Positions 54,204 to 63,238 of a stretch of DNA of 64,000 bases are shown in pieces. Every line of letters begins with the position of its first letter. The first letter of the stretch is position 1. The notes under the pieces are model-generated. The model ran no database searches and was not told the origin of the DNA. It saw nothing but the letters and a program-made list of their open reading frames with translations. The position numbers were made by a program, and so were the translations under genes. The stretch is from Maribacter litoralis (GTDB lineage Bacteria > Bacteroidota > Bacteroidia > Flavobacteriales > Flavobacteriaceae). Location: contig NZ_QCZD01000007.1 of assembly GCF_003075045.1 (NCBI RefSeq), positions 1 through 64,000 of the forward strand, in the 5' to 3' direction.

Positions 54204-55790
54204 ATGAGCGAAATTAAAATTCCAGAAGAATTTCAAATAACATCTACTATAGACCAAAAACATTATTTGGTCAACGGAGAATTAAAAGAATGGAAAGGAG
54301 ACACAACACCAGTGTTTTCTACTATTTCTTCAACCAAAGAATATAAGCCAACATTGTTGGGTAGTATTCCCGACTTGCAAGAGGCGGAAGCTCTTGAAGC
54401 ATTGAACGGTGCTTTAAAAGCCTATGACAAAGGGCAGGGCGTATGGCCAACAATGCATGTAAAGGACCGCATTGAATGTATGGAGGTTTTTGTTTCTAAA
54501 ATGAAGACCAAAAGAGAAGAAGTCGTTAAATTATTAATGTGGGAAATTGGTAAATCGCTACCAGATTCTCAAAAAGAATTTGATAGAACCGTTGAGTATA
54601 TTGAAGATACTATTGAAGATTATAAGCAATTAGATCGTGATGCAGCTAAATTCACCAAACATGATGGTGTATATGCGCATATTAAAAGAGGACCTTTAGG
54701 GGTCGTGCTTTGTTTAGGGCCTTATAACTACCCATTGAACGAAACTTTTGCATTGTTGATCCCTGCTATTATTATGGGGAATACAACCATTTTCAAGCCT
54801 GCAAAACATGGAGTTCTTTTGATAACACCGCTTCTTGAGGCATTTCAAACCAGTTTTCCTAAAGGTGTGGTCAATGTACTTTTTGGTAGAGGTAGAACGG
54901 TAGCGGCACCAATCATGCAAACAGGTAAAGTTGATGTTTTGGCTTTAATTGGTAATAGTAAATCTGCCAATGCTTTACAAGATCAACACCCAAAAAGTAA
55001 TAGATTACGATTGGTGCTAGGCTTAGAAGCGAAAAACCCTGCTATAATTTTACCTGATGCAGATTTAGACTTAACCATAAGTGAATGCTTAGCGGGTACT
55101 TTATCTTTCAACGGGCAGCGTTGTACTGCATTAAAAGTGGTGTATGTTCATGAAGATATTAGGGCAGATTTCAACAAACAATTCGCAAAAAAAGTAGACG
55201 AGTTAAAGTTCGGAAACCCGTGGGATGATGGTGTAAAACTTACTCCTTTACCAGAACCGGATAAAGCGGCGTACATACAAGGATTAATAGATGATGCACT
55301 TGCAAAAGGAGCTAAAATCATCAATAAAAAGGGAGGTCAGCATTTTGATAATTACATTTGGCCAGCAGTTCTTTATCCTGTAACAAAAGACATGCGTGTA
55401 TATCAAGAAGAGCAATTTGGACCTATTATTCCTATTGTTCCTTTCACAGATATTGAAGAGCCTTTAGATGATATGGCCGAAAGTAATTATGGGCAGCAAG
55501 TAAGTTTGTTCGGTAAAGATGTATATGCACTTTCTCCATTAATAGACACCTTGGTAAACCTGGTGTGCCGTGTTAATTTAAACAGTTCATGCCAAAGAGG
55601 ACCAGATGTTTATCCGTTTACAGGAAGAAAAGATTCTGCACAGGCTACCTTAAGTGTTCATGATGCTTTGCGTTCATTCTCTATCAGGACTTTTGTTGCC
55701 TTTAAGGATAACGAGCTAAATACCGATATTGTTGAAAATCTATTAGAAGCAAAGCTCTCCAATTTTGTAAGTACAGATTATATATTATAA
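54204..55790 (+). CDS. gapN: NADP-dependent non-phosphorylating glyceraldehyde-3-phosphate dehydrogenase
   Basis: A 528-residue aldehyde dehydrogenase family protein. The general base glutamate is in [18 protein letters not shown] (about 275) and the nucleophile cysteine in [16 protein letters not shown] (about 310). [17 protein letters not shown] and [19 protein letters not shown] are characteristic of GapN. It oxidises glyceraldehyde 3-phosphate to 3-phosphoglycerate, giving NADPH instead of ATP. Another aldehyde substrate is possible but less likely given these signatures. It ends at a shared bidirectional terminator. Confidence 0.85.
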   Translation: MSEIKIPEEFQITSTIDQKHYLVNGELKEWKGDTTPVFSTISSTKEYKPTLLGSIPDLQEAEALEALNGALKAYDKGQGVWPTMHVKDRIECMEVFVSKMKTKREEVVKLLMWEIGKSLPDSQKEFDRTVEYIEDTIEDYKQLDRDAAKFTKHDGVYAHIKRGPLGVVLCLGPYNYPLNETFALLIPAIIMGNTTIFKPAKHGVLLITPLLEAFQTSFPKGVVNVLFGRGRTVAAPIMQTGKVDVLALIGNSKSANALQDQHPKSNRLRLVLGLEAKNPAIILPDADLDLTISECLAGTLSFNGQRCTALKVVYVHEDIRADFNKQFAKKVDELKFGNPWDDGVKLTPLPEPDKAAYIQGLIDDALAKGAKIINKKGGQHFDNYIWPAVLYPVTKDMRVYQEEQFGPIIPIVPFTDIEEPLDDMAESNYGQQVSLFGKDVYALSPLIDTLVNLVCRVNLNSSCQRGPDVYPFTGRKDSAQATLSVHDALRSFSIRTFVAFKDNELNTDIVENLLEAKLSNFVSTDYIL

Positions 55791-55814
55791 CTGATTATTG
55801 AGATAAATAATTAA

Positions 55815-55844
55815 AAACCTCTCCTAATTAATTAGGGGAGGTTT
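55815..55844. terminator. Bidirectional terminator between gapN and the TPR-like gene
   Basis: AAACCTCTCCTAATT and AATTAGGGGAGGTTT form a 15-bp stem with one G-U pair, A-rich on the left and T-rich on the right, serving two convergent genes. The last codons and stop (55828-55830) of the - strand gene lie inside the stem. Confidence 0.85.
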
Positions 55845-56466
55845 CTTTTTTACAATTAGCACTGATTGCCTGTGCTCTTTCTAATCCTGAATATGGATAA
55901 TAAGGTATGGTTTGTTCTTCTTCATTGAATAAGGCTATGGCACGATCTATATCCTTACAAAATGGAGCGGTAGATTTACCAAAGAATTTTGCGGCACCCA
56001 TATCCCATTCCGTCTTGCTTAAAAGCACCCTTGGATTGTTGGGAGCTATGCTTAATGCTTTTTGATAGATGGCAGCATTCTCACCAGATAAGGTCATTCC
56101 GTATTTTGCGCCGTCAAAAGCTATATAGGCTGTATTCAGTAATGCGTATGAAATCATTATTTCCGGATTGTTTTCCGAGATTTCAGAAGCTTTGTCCAAG
56201 AATGTTTTTGCTCTGGTAAGTTTCGTGTTTAATAATGCTTCATCTTGTAGCCCAAAACTACTTACTATTTCAATTAAACCAGCATAATAAGCCGGTAACC
56301 AATTATCGGTTTCTGCAGCTGATATTCTTTCAAAAAGTTGAGCAGCTTCGGTATTCTTTTGTTGGTCCCATAAGGCAAAAGCTTGGTTCATACCTTTTTC
56401 GTACGAAGTTTGAGCAGAAATGTTTAGGGTGAAAATAAACGTGGCAATTAGTAATAAGTTTCTCAT
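55828..56466 (-). CDS. Exported TPR-like protein
   Basis: A 212-residue protein with a signal peptide (MRNLLLIATFIFTLNISAQ) and helix pairs of the tetratricopeptide type (about 20-60, 85-120 and 125-150; EAAQLFERISAAETDNWLPAYYAGL, IYQKALSIAPNNPRVLLSKTE). It is probably periplasmic and binds a partner protein. It follows the broken TonB receptor gene by about 108 bases on the same strand and may belong to its operon. The function is unknown. Confidence 0.7.
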   Translation of the reverse strand: MRNLLLIATFIFTLNISAQTSYEKGMNQAFALWDQQKNTEAAQLFERISAAETDNWLPAYYAGLIEIVSSFGLQDEALLNTKLTRAKTFLDKASEISENNPEIMISYALLNTAYIAFDGAKYGMTLSGENAAIYQKALSIAPNNPRVLLSKTEWDMGAAKFFGKSTAPFCKDIDRAIALFNEEEQTIPYYPYSGLERAQAISANCKKETSPN

Positions 56467-56574
56467 GATGTATTTATTTGATGTTATTTATTGTTGTTCA
56501 AATATCTTTTTAAATAGTAGTTTCTAATAAAATAGATGACCCAGTTGTTGTTATTTGATCTTGAATTGTAAGAT

Positions 56575-58728
56575 TTACAAATTGTCCAATTGATTGTCAT
56601 TTTTGTTTTTGCTGATAGTCCAAAAGAAGCCAATGAAAAAGAAGCGATCTGCAGCAGGTGTAATGGTTCTTCTATCAAAAATGCCTTCGGTATTTGGTTG
56701 GTCGGCATATTGATAGCCATTTACATTTTTAGAACCTAAGACGTTACTAACGGATAGGTACAATATCTTTTGCGGACTTATTAAATACGCATAATTAAGA
56801 TTTAGTGAATTAAAGCTTTTGGCTTGCTCCGTTAAAAAACCTCCTTTATTAGGGTCGGTGTAATTACGCCCGGAAGCATAATTATAACTAAACCCGATCT
56901 GGCTCTTCCAGTTTTCTACCCATCGTTTTACCACTAATGATGCATTGTGTTTACTGGCAAAGTTTGGTGTAGCGGTGGTAGGGTAATTTTGGTAGTTTCT
57001 TTCGGTGTCCAGATAGGAATAAGACATCCAGTATTCTGTATTTTTTATTGTTTTATTATCCCTCCAAAAAACATCGAGTCCCTTTGCAAAACCATTACCG
57101 GTATTTTCATAAGTTGACGTGGGTAAAGTGAAATCGGTATTGTACTTTACCAAACTACCATAGTCTTTGTAATAAGCCTCGGCCCTAAATATTTGTTTGT
57201 TTTTTACATATTGATAGTTGGCTATATAATGAGTAGTCTTTTCTGCAGTAAAATCAGTGTTGAATTTTAAATATTCATTCTTAGGATTTTGAAAAAACTC
57301 ACCATACGCTAGTGAAAATTGAGAGTTTGATCCAGATTTATAAGCTAACGACAATCTTGGCGATAGATTGAATTCTTCTAGCAATTGCGAGTATTCACCT
57401 CGTAATCCGATTTTGGTAGCGAAGTTTTTAGAGAAGAAAATATCGGTCTCTGCAAAAGTGCTGAAAATATTATTATCAAAACCATAGGTGTTCTCAAAAT
57501 TAGCGTCTGTATAGTTTTCTTTAAAGTTGGTAATGAAGTATTCGGCGCCAAAATTTAATTTGTATCTACTTGAAAAATATTTTTTCAAAGTAATTTTTAA
57601 ATGAGCAGAATTTTCAACGTCTTCGATCTCACTAGTATTAATCTTAATATCTGATTGGTCGTTTGCAAAACTAATGCCTGTTTGTATGCTCCAATCCCTT
57701 TCCAAAAAATCTTGATATGAAGTATTAATGTATAGGTTTTTATTGTTTAAACCGAAGCGCACACCATCAACTTCATTAATATCTTCTTATGTTAGATCAA
57801 AGTCCACCGAACTGTATGCTCCATAAACTTTTAAAAGTCCGTCGTTATTGAATTTATATCTATATACCGCTTCACCGCCAAATGATTCTACGGGTTTATG
57901 CCATTCATTATTATCAGGATACAGTTTTTGATACGGTGTTAAGTTTATGTAGTTGGCATTTACGCTTAAAGAACTTTTATCCCAAATTTGAGTATTACCA
58001 AGTCCAAGACCAACGCTCATAATTGATATGTCGGTTTTTTCCTCTTGTGGTTCATTAACGCTATTCAATAATAAAACACTGGATAATGCTTGACCGTATT
58101 CTGCAGAGTATCCTCCCGTAGAAAATGTTATTCCTTTAAAGAGAAACGGAGATAACCTCCCCCTGGTGGGGATATTGTTTGCAGATGGGGAGTAGGGTGT
58201 AAATACACGCATGCCATCTACAAAGATTTGTGTTTCATCTGCATCGCCACCTCTAACGAATAATCTACCATCTTCCGCCACATTTGAAGTTCCTGGTAAA
58301 GTTTGTAATGCGCCTACAAAGTCTCCAAGGGCGCCGGCTGTGGTTACAATATCCAACGGTTTTAATGCGGTAACTTTGGCATTATCACCAGCATTGAATG
58401 TTCCTGCGTTAACAGTAACGGCATCTAAGGTGTTGATATCATCTTTTAGTTTAATGGTGATGTTCTTAAAGTTGATGACATCTGCTGATTTTGAATACGT
58501 CTCAAATGAAATTGATGATGCTATTAAGGTATGTATGCCTTTAGCATCCGTTTCAAAAGTGAAATGTCCCTCGTCACTGGTTGCGGTACCATCATATGTA
58601 CCTTGTAAATAAACATTTGCTCCGATAACCGGTAGACCTTGTTGGTCAATTATCTTACCTGAAATAGTTGATTGAGCAAATGTGGAGAGATAGAAAAGTG
58701 TAAGCAAAGTAATTAATAGCGTCTTCAT
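56575..58728 (-). pseudogene. TonB-dependent receptor interrupted by one in-frame stop
   Basis: The start is placed at ATG 58728 (MKTLLITLLTLFYLSTFAQS, signal peptide). A CarboxypepD_reg-like domain (ISGKIIDQQGLPVIGANVYLQGTYDG, about 20-105) and plug (LPGTSNVAEDGRLFVRGGD, QIFVDGMRVFTPYSP) lead into the barrel. Codon 314 is TAA (57787-57789). The same frame then runs on without any shift as EDINEVDGVRFGLNN to 56575, about 717 codons in all. Nothing else is damaged, so the lesion is recent, a sequencing error, or a read-through codon. Split into two it would be annotated as two partial proteins. The ligand is unknown; no SusD partner is present. Confidence 0.8.
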
Positions 58729-58892
58729 TGTTGATTTTGTTTTGATTGATACCACAAATATGGGTTGTTGGTTAAGGTTGGAATAAAATGGTTTTCTCAA
58801 TTGTAGATTTTCTCTACTGAATTGGTAGAATTCACTATTAAGTGAAATTTAAGAAGGTTAATTTTTCACAGAAATCTGGTAATTAATTTGAG

Positions 58893-58921
58893 TTGTTAAC
58901 GACATATGCGTTCTAACTTTG
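58893..58921 (+). promoter_or_regulatory. Putative promoter of the MFS gene
   Basis: TTG (58893-58895), 18 bases, then TAACTTTG (58914-58921), an exact TAnnTTTG. Transcription would start near 58928, about 50 bases before the ATG at 58978. This is the best-formed promoter in the window. Confidence 0.6.
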
Positions 58922-58977
58922 CCTTTTTAATTGCATGGGTAAAATAGATTGATGTAGAAAGAATTAAAATTTGAAGT

Positions 58978-60177
58978 ATGGAGAATTTAAAATCAAATAA
59001 AAAAGCATTGTTTGCTTTGGCTATAGGAGGTTTCGGGATCGGACTGACCGAGTTTGTTATCATGGGAATTTTAACAGAAGTATCCGGTTCTTTGGGAATA
59101 ACCATTCCTCAAGCAGGACATTTCATTGCAGCGTATGCATTGGGTGTTGTAGTAGGTGCACCATTGTTGACAGGGTTGGGGTCAAAATTGAGTCCTAAGA
59201 AAATGTTGTTCTTTCTAATGATCTGGTTTACGGTATTCAATACATTATCTGGGTTGGCAGCAGGGTATAGCAGTTTGTTGTTCTTAAGATTTTTATCTGG
59301 TATACCTCACGGTGCATTCTTTGGTATAGGTGCGGTAGTTGCAACAAAATTGGCTAAAAAAGGTAAAGGTGCTCAGGCAATTTCTATTATGTTTTCTGGA
59401 CTTACAGTTGCGAACGTAATAGGTGTGCCAATTGGAACTTACTTAGGACAACAATTTAGCTGGAGTGTTTCTTTTTACTTAGTTGGTTTTGTAGGCTTGC
59501 TGGCATTGGGAAGTATTTACTTATGGATGCCAAAAATTGAAGTCGACGATCAAGAGGAAAAGGTTACCGTTAGCCAGGGTTTAAAGAATAGCGAATTGTG
59601 GGCTTTGATTGCGTTGACTACCATAGGAACTGGTGGATTCTTTGCTTGGTACAGTTACGTAGCTCCTTTGATTACGGATGTAGCTGGTTTGCCTGATCAT
59701 TTTGTAGGTTACGCGATGATGTTAGCCGGACTAGGTATGGTTGCAGGAAATTTTTTAGGGGCAAAAATGGCGGAGTGGTTTTCTCCTTTAAAAGCGGTTA
59801 TAATTAGTTTGTCGGTAATGTGCGGTATTTTATTGTTGAATATGATGATAGCGACCAATCCTTATTTACTAATGGTTTTGACATTTGTAATAGGAGCAAT
59901 ATCATTTACTGTGGCAACACCAATTCAAATGGCAATAATAAATACATCTAAAGGTTCAGAAATGCTGGGTTCTTCTATGAATCAAAGTGCCTTTAACATG
60001 GGTAATGCTTCTGGAGCATATTTAGCAGGGCTACCAATTGCTTTCGGTTATGGTATCGTGTATTCTAGTCTAGTTGGTGCAATTCTTGCATTTTCTGGTG
60101 TCGCTATAGCAGTAGGGATTTTAATCGTAAGAAAAAGAAAAGAAAATAAATATAGAAAAATGGCTATGGGCTATTAA
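58978..60177 (+). CDS. MFS exporter of the AraJ/DHA1 type
   Basis: A 399-residue protein with 12 membrane helices. ALFALAIGGFGIGLTEFVIMG opens helix 1, and RFLSGIPHGAFFGIGAVVATKLA is the conserved loop and helix 4/5 region typical of the AraJ sugar-efflux/DHA1 drug:H+ antiporter group. The second half starts with LWALIALTTIGTGGFFAWYSY. It exports sugars, nucleosides or drugs; the substrate is not evident. It is a single gene with its own promoter and terminator. Confidence 0.85.
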   Translation: MENLKSNKKALFALAIGGFGIGLTEFVIMGILTEVSGSLGITIPQAGHFIAAYALGVVVGAPLLTGLGSKLSPKKMLFFLMIWFTVFNTLSGLAAGYSSLLFLRFLSGIPHGAFFGIGAVVATKLAKKGKGAQAISIMFSGLTVANVIGVPIGTYLGQQFSWSVSFYLVGFVGLLALGSIYLWMPKIEVDDQEEKVTVSQGLKNSELWALIALTTIGTGGFFAWYSYVAPLITDVAGLPDHFVGYAMMLAGLGMVAGNFLGAKMAEWFSPLKAVIISLSVMCGILLLNMMIATNPYLLMVLTFVIGAISFTVATPIQMAIINTSKGSEMLGSSMNQSAFNMGNASGAYLAGLPIAFGYGIVYSSLVGAILAFSGVAIAVGILIVRKRKENKYRKMAMGY

Positions 60178-60201
60178 TCTATTATGAGTCAATATTAATT
60201 T

Positions 60202-60232
60202 AAAGGAACCTTTACTAGGTTCCTTTTTTTTT
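60202..60232 (+). terminator. Rho-independent terminator of the MFS gene
   Basis: AAAGGAACCT and AGGTTCCTTT form a perfect 10-bp stem with a 5-base loop and a run of T to 60232, 25 bases after the stop. Confidence 0.85.
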
Positions 60233-60365
60233 ATAAATAGGTGTTTGAATATTTTGATCCAAGTTCTTAATTAAACAGGCTAGATGTTAAAATTTAAATA
60301 TTGTGTAGTTCATCGATAATTTATTACATTTTAACCCGTTATATTCGACATAAACCTACTATACT

Positions 60366-61634
60366 GTGTCACGTACCAAACTATTCTTTGGAACCATAAT
60401 TATGGTTCTCCTTTTTTTTGTTCTTACTGCTTCTTCTTTTAAGCCAGAGCACTCCAAGGCAATAATTGCGAATCCTAATCCAGAAAAAACCCTTGCTGAG
60501 AAAAGGGAAATTAAATTATATAATATTAGGCAGAAAGCTTTAAACGAAGCTTTATCAAAATACTTTGATCAGGCAATTAAAGCGGGAGATATTGTTGGTG
60601 CCGGTGTTAGTATAGTTAATGGCGATTCAGTAATATTATCTAACGGATACGGAAAGAGAAGTTATAATGCCAACGAGTCGGTGGATGCAGAAACTTTGTT
60701 TAGACTAGGGTCTATATCTAAAGGATTTACAGGTGTTTTGGCAGCAAATTTGGAAAGTGACGGTATGTTGCGATTAGAAGATAAGGTTTCAGATTATTTG
60801 CCTAATTTTCATTTTGGTGACCCACAGCATACTGAACGCATAAAACTATCCCATTTGCTTTCGCATACTACAGGTACACCTTATCATAGTTATACAGATT
60901 TGGTTGAGGCTGGTTTATCCATGTCGACTATCAGTGAAAAATTTGAAAACGTTAACCCTATTAGTGAACCTGGTCTACAATATAGTTATCAGAATGCTAT
61001 GTTCTCTGTCTCTCAAGAGGTGATGCTGAAAGCAACAGGAAAAAACATTCAAACCTTATTGAGCGATAGATTCTTTGAACCTCTAGGTATGAGTTCTGTT
61101 TCAATGGACCATGAAACCTTAATGAATACGGATAATATTGCATTACCACATGTTAAGAGAAGAAATGGTTGGAAATCGGTATTGCCTAAAAATAATTATT
61201 ATAATGCTATAGCAGCTGGCGGTATAAATGCGAATTCAAATGACATGGCCAAGTGGATGCGGTTTTTGTTAGGGCATAATCCAGAAGTAATGTCAAAAGA
61301 CGAAATGGCACCTGCATTTCAATCTTTTATAGAATTAAAAGGACATAGAAAGTACTATCAAAGGTGGCCGGGACATATAAAGTCGGCTTACGGCTTTGGT
61401 TGGAGAATACATACAGTAAAAGAGAATGAGAATGCACCAGAAGAAATTATTTGGCATCATGGTGGTAGCGTAAATAACTACAGAAATGAAATTGCTCTTT
61501 TTCCTGATTCTGATTTAGGTATCTGTGTATTGATTAACGGACCTTCTAAATTAGTGAAGACCGTTATACCAGATTTACGTGCAATAGTTAAAAGTATTTA
61601 TGAAAAAGAAATTGCTATTGCTTCTAGTATTTAA
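60366..61634 (+). CDS. Exported serine hydrolase, class C beta-lactamase family
   Basis: A 422-residue protein with GTG start and signal peptide (MSRTKLFFGTIIMVLLFFVL). Motifs are S116-IS-K119 in RLGSISKGFTGV, Y208-Q-N210 in QYSYQNAMFS, and WHHGGSVNNYRNE in place of KTG (about 375). It is probably a periplasmic peptidase or esterase. It differs clearly from the cassette serine hydrolase near the window start (its second motif is YxN, where the other has YSA), so the two are not recent duplicates. It ends at a terminator shared with leuB. Confidence 0.85.
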   Translation: MSRTKLFFGTIIMVLLFFVLTASSFKPEHSKAIIANPNPEKTLAEKREIKLYNIRQKALNEALSKYFDQAIKAGDIVGAGVSIVNGDSVILSNGYGKRSYNANESVDAETLFRLGSISKGFTGVLAANLESDGMLRLEDKVSDYLPNFHFGDPQHTERIKLSHLLSHTTGTPYHSYTDLVEAGLSMSTISEKFENVNPISEPGLQYSYQNAMFSVSQEVMLKATGKNIQTLLSDRFFEPLGMSSVSMDHETLMNTDNIALPHVKRRNGWKSVLPKNNYYNAIAAGGINANSNDMAKWMRFLLGHNPEVMSKDEMAPAFQSFIELKGHRKYYQRWPGHIKSAYGFGWRIHTVKENENAPEEIIWHHGGSVNNYRNEIALFPDSDLGICVLINGPSKLVKTVIPDLRAIVKSIYEKEIAIASSI

Positions 61635-61660
61635 AAGTCATATTACAATTAAAGAATAAA

Positions 61661-61693
61661 AAAATCCCTTTAATCAATGATTAAAGGGATTTT
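61661..61693. terminator. Bidirectional terminator between serine hydrolase and leuB
   Basis: AAAATCCCTTTAATC and GATTAAAGGGATTTT form a perfect 15-bp stem with a 3-base loop, with A- and T-runs built in. It serves both convergent transcripts. Confidence 0.9.
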
Positions 61694-61711
61694 ATAGTTA
61701 AATATGAATTT

Positions 61712-62767
61712 TTAAATGTTGCTGGCCAGCCAATCGCCAACTTCACTTGTCTTATAGCTTTTTCCACCATCGGCAAGGTCTTCGGTTACGTAACCTTCAG
61801 CTAATGATTTGTTTACTACTCTTCTAATTTCTTCAGCTTCATTGGTTAAGTCTAAATCCTCAAAAAGCATAGCAGCAGAAAGTACTGTCGCCAAAGGATT
61901 AGCAATATCTTTACCTGCCGCTTGCGGGTATGAACCATGTATTGGCTCATATAAAGAAACTTCACTACCTACAGATGAAGAAGGCATAAGCCCCATTGAA
62001 CCTGCTATTACAGAAGCTTCATCGGTTAAAATATCACCGAATAAGTTTGCTGTGATGATTACATCATAACCTTTTGGCCATTGAATTAATCGCATGGCAA
62101 CCGCATCAATAAACTCATAAGTTACCTCTACTTCAGGGTACTCTTTTTCTAAACCTTGTACTGTTTCTCTCCACAGTCTAGATGATTCCAATACATTGGC
62201 CTTATCAACGCAACATAGTTTTTTAGAACGCTTCATAGCCATGTCAAAACCTTTTCTTGCCAAGCGCTCTATTTCAAAACGTTGGTAGGTCATGGTGTCA
62301 AATGCAGTATTACCATCATCTTTTCTTCCGCGTTCACCAAAATAAACTCCTCCGGTCAATTCTCTCAAAATAATGAGATCGGTTCCTTCAATACGATCTC
62401 TTTTTAATGGAGATTTATCTATTAAAGAAGGGAAGGTAAAGGTTGGTCTTACATTAGCGAACAAACCTAATTTTTGTCTCATTTTTAATAATCCCTGTTC
62501 TGGACGAACTTTTGCTGAAGGATCATTGTCAAAACGAGGGTGACCTATAGCGCCAAATAATACTGCATCTGCATTGGCACATACTTCATGAGTTTCATCT
62601 GGGTAAGGTTCACCAACAGCATCAATAGCTGCCGCTCCCGTTAGTGCAGGTTTCCAAGTAATATCGTGCTCATATTTTTTAGCAATGGCATCACATACCT
62701 TTACTGCTTGATCAATAACTTCAGGACCGATACCATCACCGGCCAATAAGGCAATATTTAATTTCAT
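61712..62767 (-). CDS. leuB: 3-isopropylmalate dehydrogenase
   Basis: A 351-residue enzyme. LLAGDGIGPEVIDQAV starts the fold. RELTGGVYFGERG binds the substrate isopropyl side. The Mg/NAD site is in NLFGDILTDEASVIAGSMGLMPS, and EPIHGSYPQAAGKDIANP closes it. It oxidises and decarboxylates 3-isopropylmalate in leucine synthesis. It is downstream of leuA with a four-helix-bundle gene between them. Confidence 0.95.
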   Translation of the reverse strand: MKLNIALLAGDGIGPEVIDQAVKVCDAIAKKYEHDITWKPALTGAAAIDAVGEPYPDETHEVCANADAVLFGAIGHPRFDNDPSAKVRPEQGLLKMRQKLGLFANVRPTFTFPSLIDKSPLKRDRIEGTDLIILRELTGGVYFGERGRKDDGNTAFDTMTYQRFEIERLARKGFDMAMKRSKKLCCVDKANVLESSRLWRETVQGLEKEYPEVEVTYEFIDAVAMRLIQWPKGYDVIITANLFGDILTDEASVIAGSMGLMPSSSVGSEVSLYEPIHGSYPQAAGKDIANPLATVLSAAMLFEDLDLTNEAEEIRRVVNKSLAEGYVTEDLADGGKSYKTSEVGDWLASNI

Positions 62768-62773
62768 GGTTTA

Positions 62774-62810
62774 TCGCTTTTTCGCTTTTCGCTGTACGCT
62801 AAACGCTATA
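62774..62810. repeat. Left inverted repeat of the four-helix-bundle insertion
   Basis: The stretch is built of CGCT units (TCGCTTTTTCGCTTTTCGC, then TGTACGCTAAACGCTATA). CGCTAAACGCT at 62797-62807 is the reverse complement of 63195-63205. It begins six bases beyond the leuB start codon, so it probably carries the end of the inserted segment and the leuB ribosome-binding region. Confidence 0.55.
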
Positions 62811-62842
62811 CTTTAAACGTATATAGTTTAGGCTATTTATAA

Positions 62843-63193
62843 TTATATCTTATTTATTAAACTATTTAAACTTCTTCTTACTTTATTTACTTTATCATGA
62901 ATGATTAAAAACTCTTCTTCTTGAATATACTTTAGATCTTTTGCTAAAATGGTAAAATATTCTAATTCACTTGCTGACCCTTGAGAAATGATTAAAAAAC
63001 GTTTAAACTCCGCATCAGATTCTCTTCCGCATCCTTCAGCTATATTTGCAGGAATAGATGAAGAAGCTCTTCTCATTTGACTTGTTAATCCAAAATTTTC
63101 ATTATTAGGAAAGCTTCTAGTCAATTTATAAATCTCTAAAGTAACTTCATGACCTAATTTCCAAACATTATATTTTTTATAATCTCTCATCAA
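62843..63193 (-). CDS. Four-helix-bundle (S23/IVS-type) protein
   Basis: A 116-residue protein of the four-helix-bundle family related to the 23S rRNA intervening-sequence protein and to Avd of diversity-generating retroelements. Signatures are VWKLGHEVTLEIYKLTRSFP, SQMRRASSSIPANIAEGCGR, EFKRFLIISQGSASELEYF. The family forms basic pentameric barrels thought to bind nucleic acid. No reverse transcriptase or rRNA is near, so this is a stand-alone copy. It interrupts leuA-leuB and is flanked by inverted repeats, suggesting mobility. Confidence 0.85.
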   Translation of the reverse strand: MMRDYKKYNVWKLGHEVTLEIYKLTRSFPNNENFGLTSQMRRASSSIPANIAEGCGRESDAEFKRFLIISQGSASELEYFTILAKDLKYIQEEEFLIIHDKVNKVRRSLNSLINKI

Positions 63194-63238
63194 AAGCGTT
63201 TAGCGCCCCGCGTCCAGCGTCAAGCGCTTTGCGCTATA
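63193..63238. repeat. Right inverted repeat of the four-helix-bundle insertion
   Basis: A GCG-rich stretch (AAAGCGTTTAGCGCCCCG, then CGTCCAGCGTCAAGCGC and TTTGCGCTATA), far above the local GC content. AGCGTTTAGCG (63195-63205) matches the left repeat inverted, and GCGCTATA resembles its end ACGCTATA. The leuA stop codon (63234-63236) lies within it. Confidence 0.55.

Noticed and set aside
56575..57762. Separate gene for the C-terminal half of the TonB receptor
   Set aside because: Its supposed start lies inside the same uninterrupted frame just after a stop codon, and it lacks signal peptide and plug.
62843..63193. Diversity-generating retroelement accessory protein Avd
   Set aside because: No reverse transcriptase, template repeat or variable repeat is present nearby; the family has many stand-alone members.
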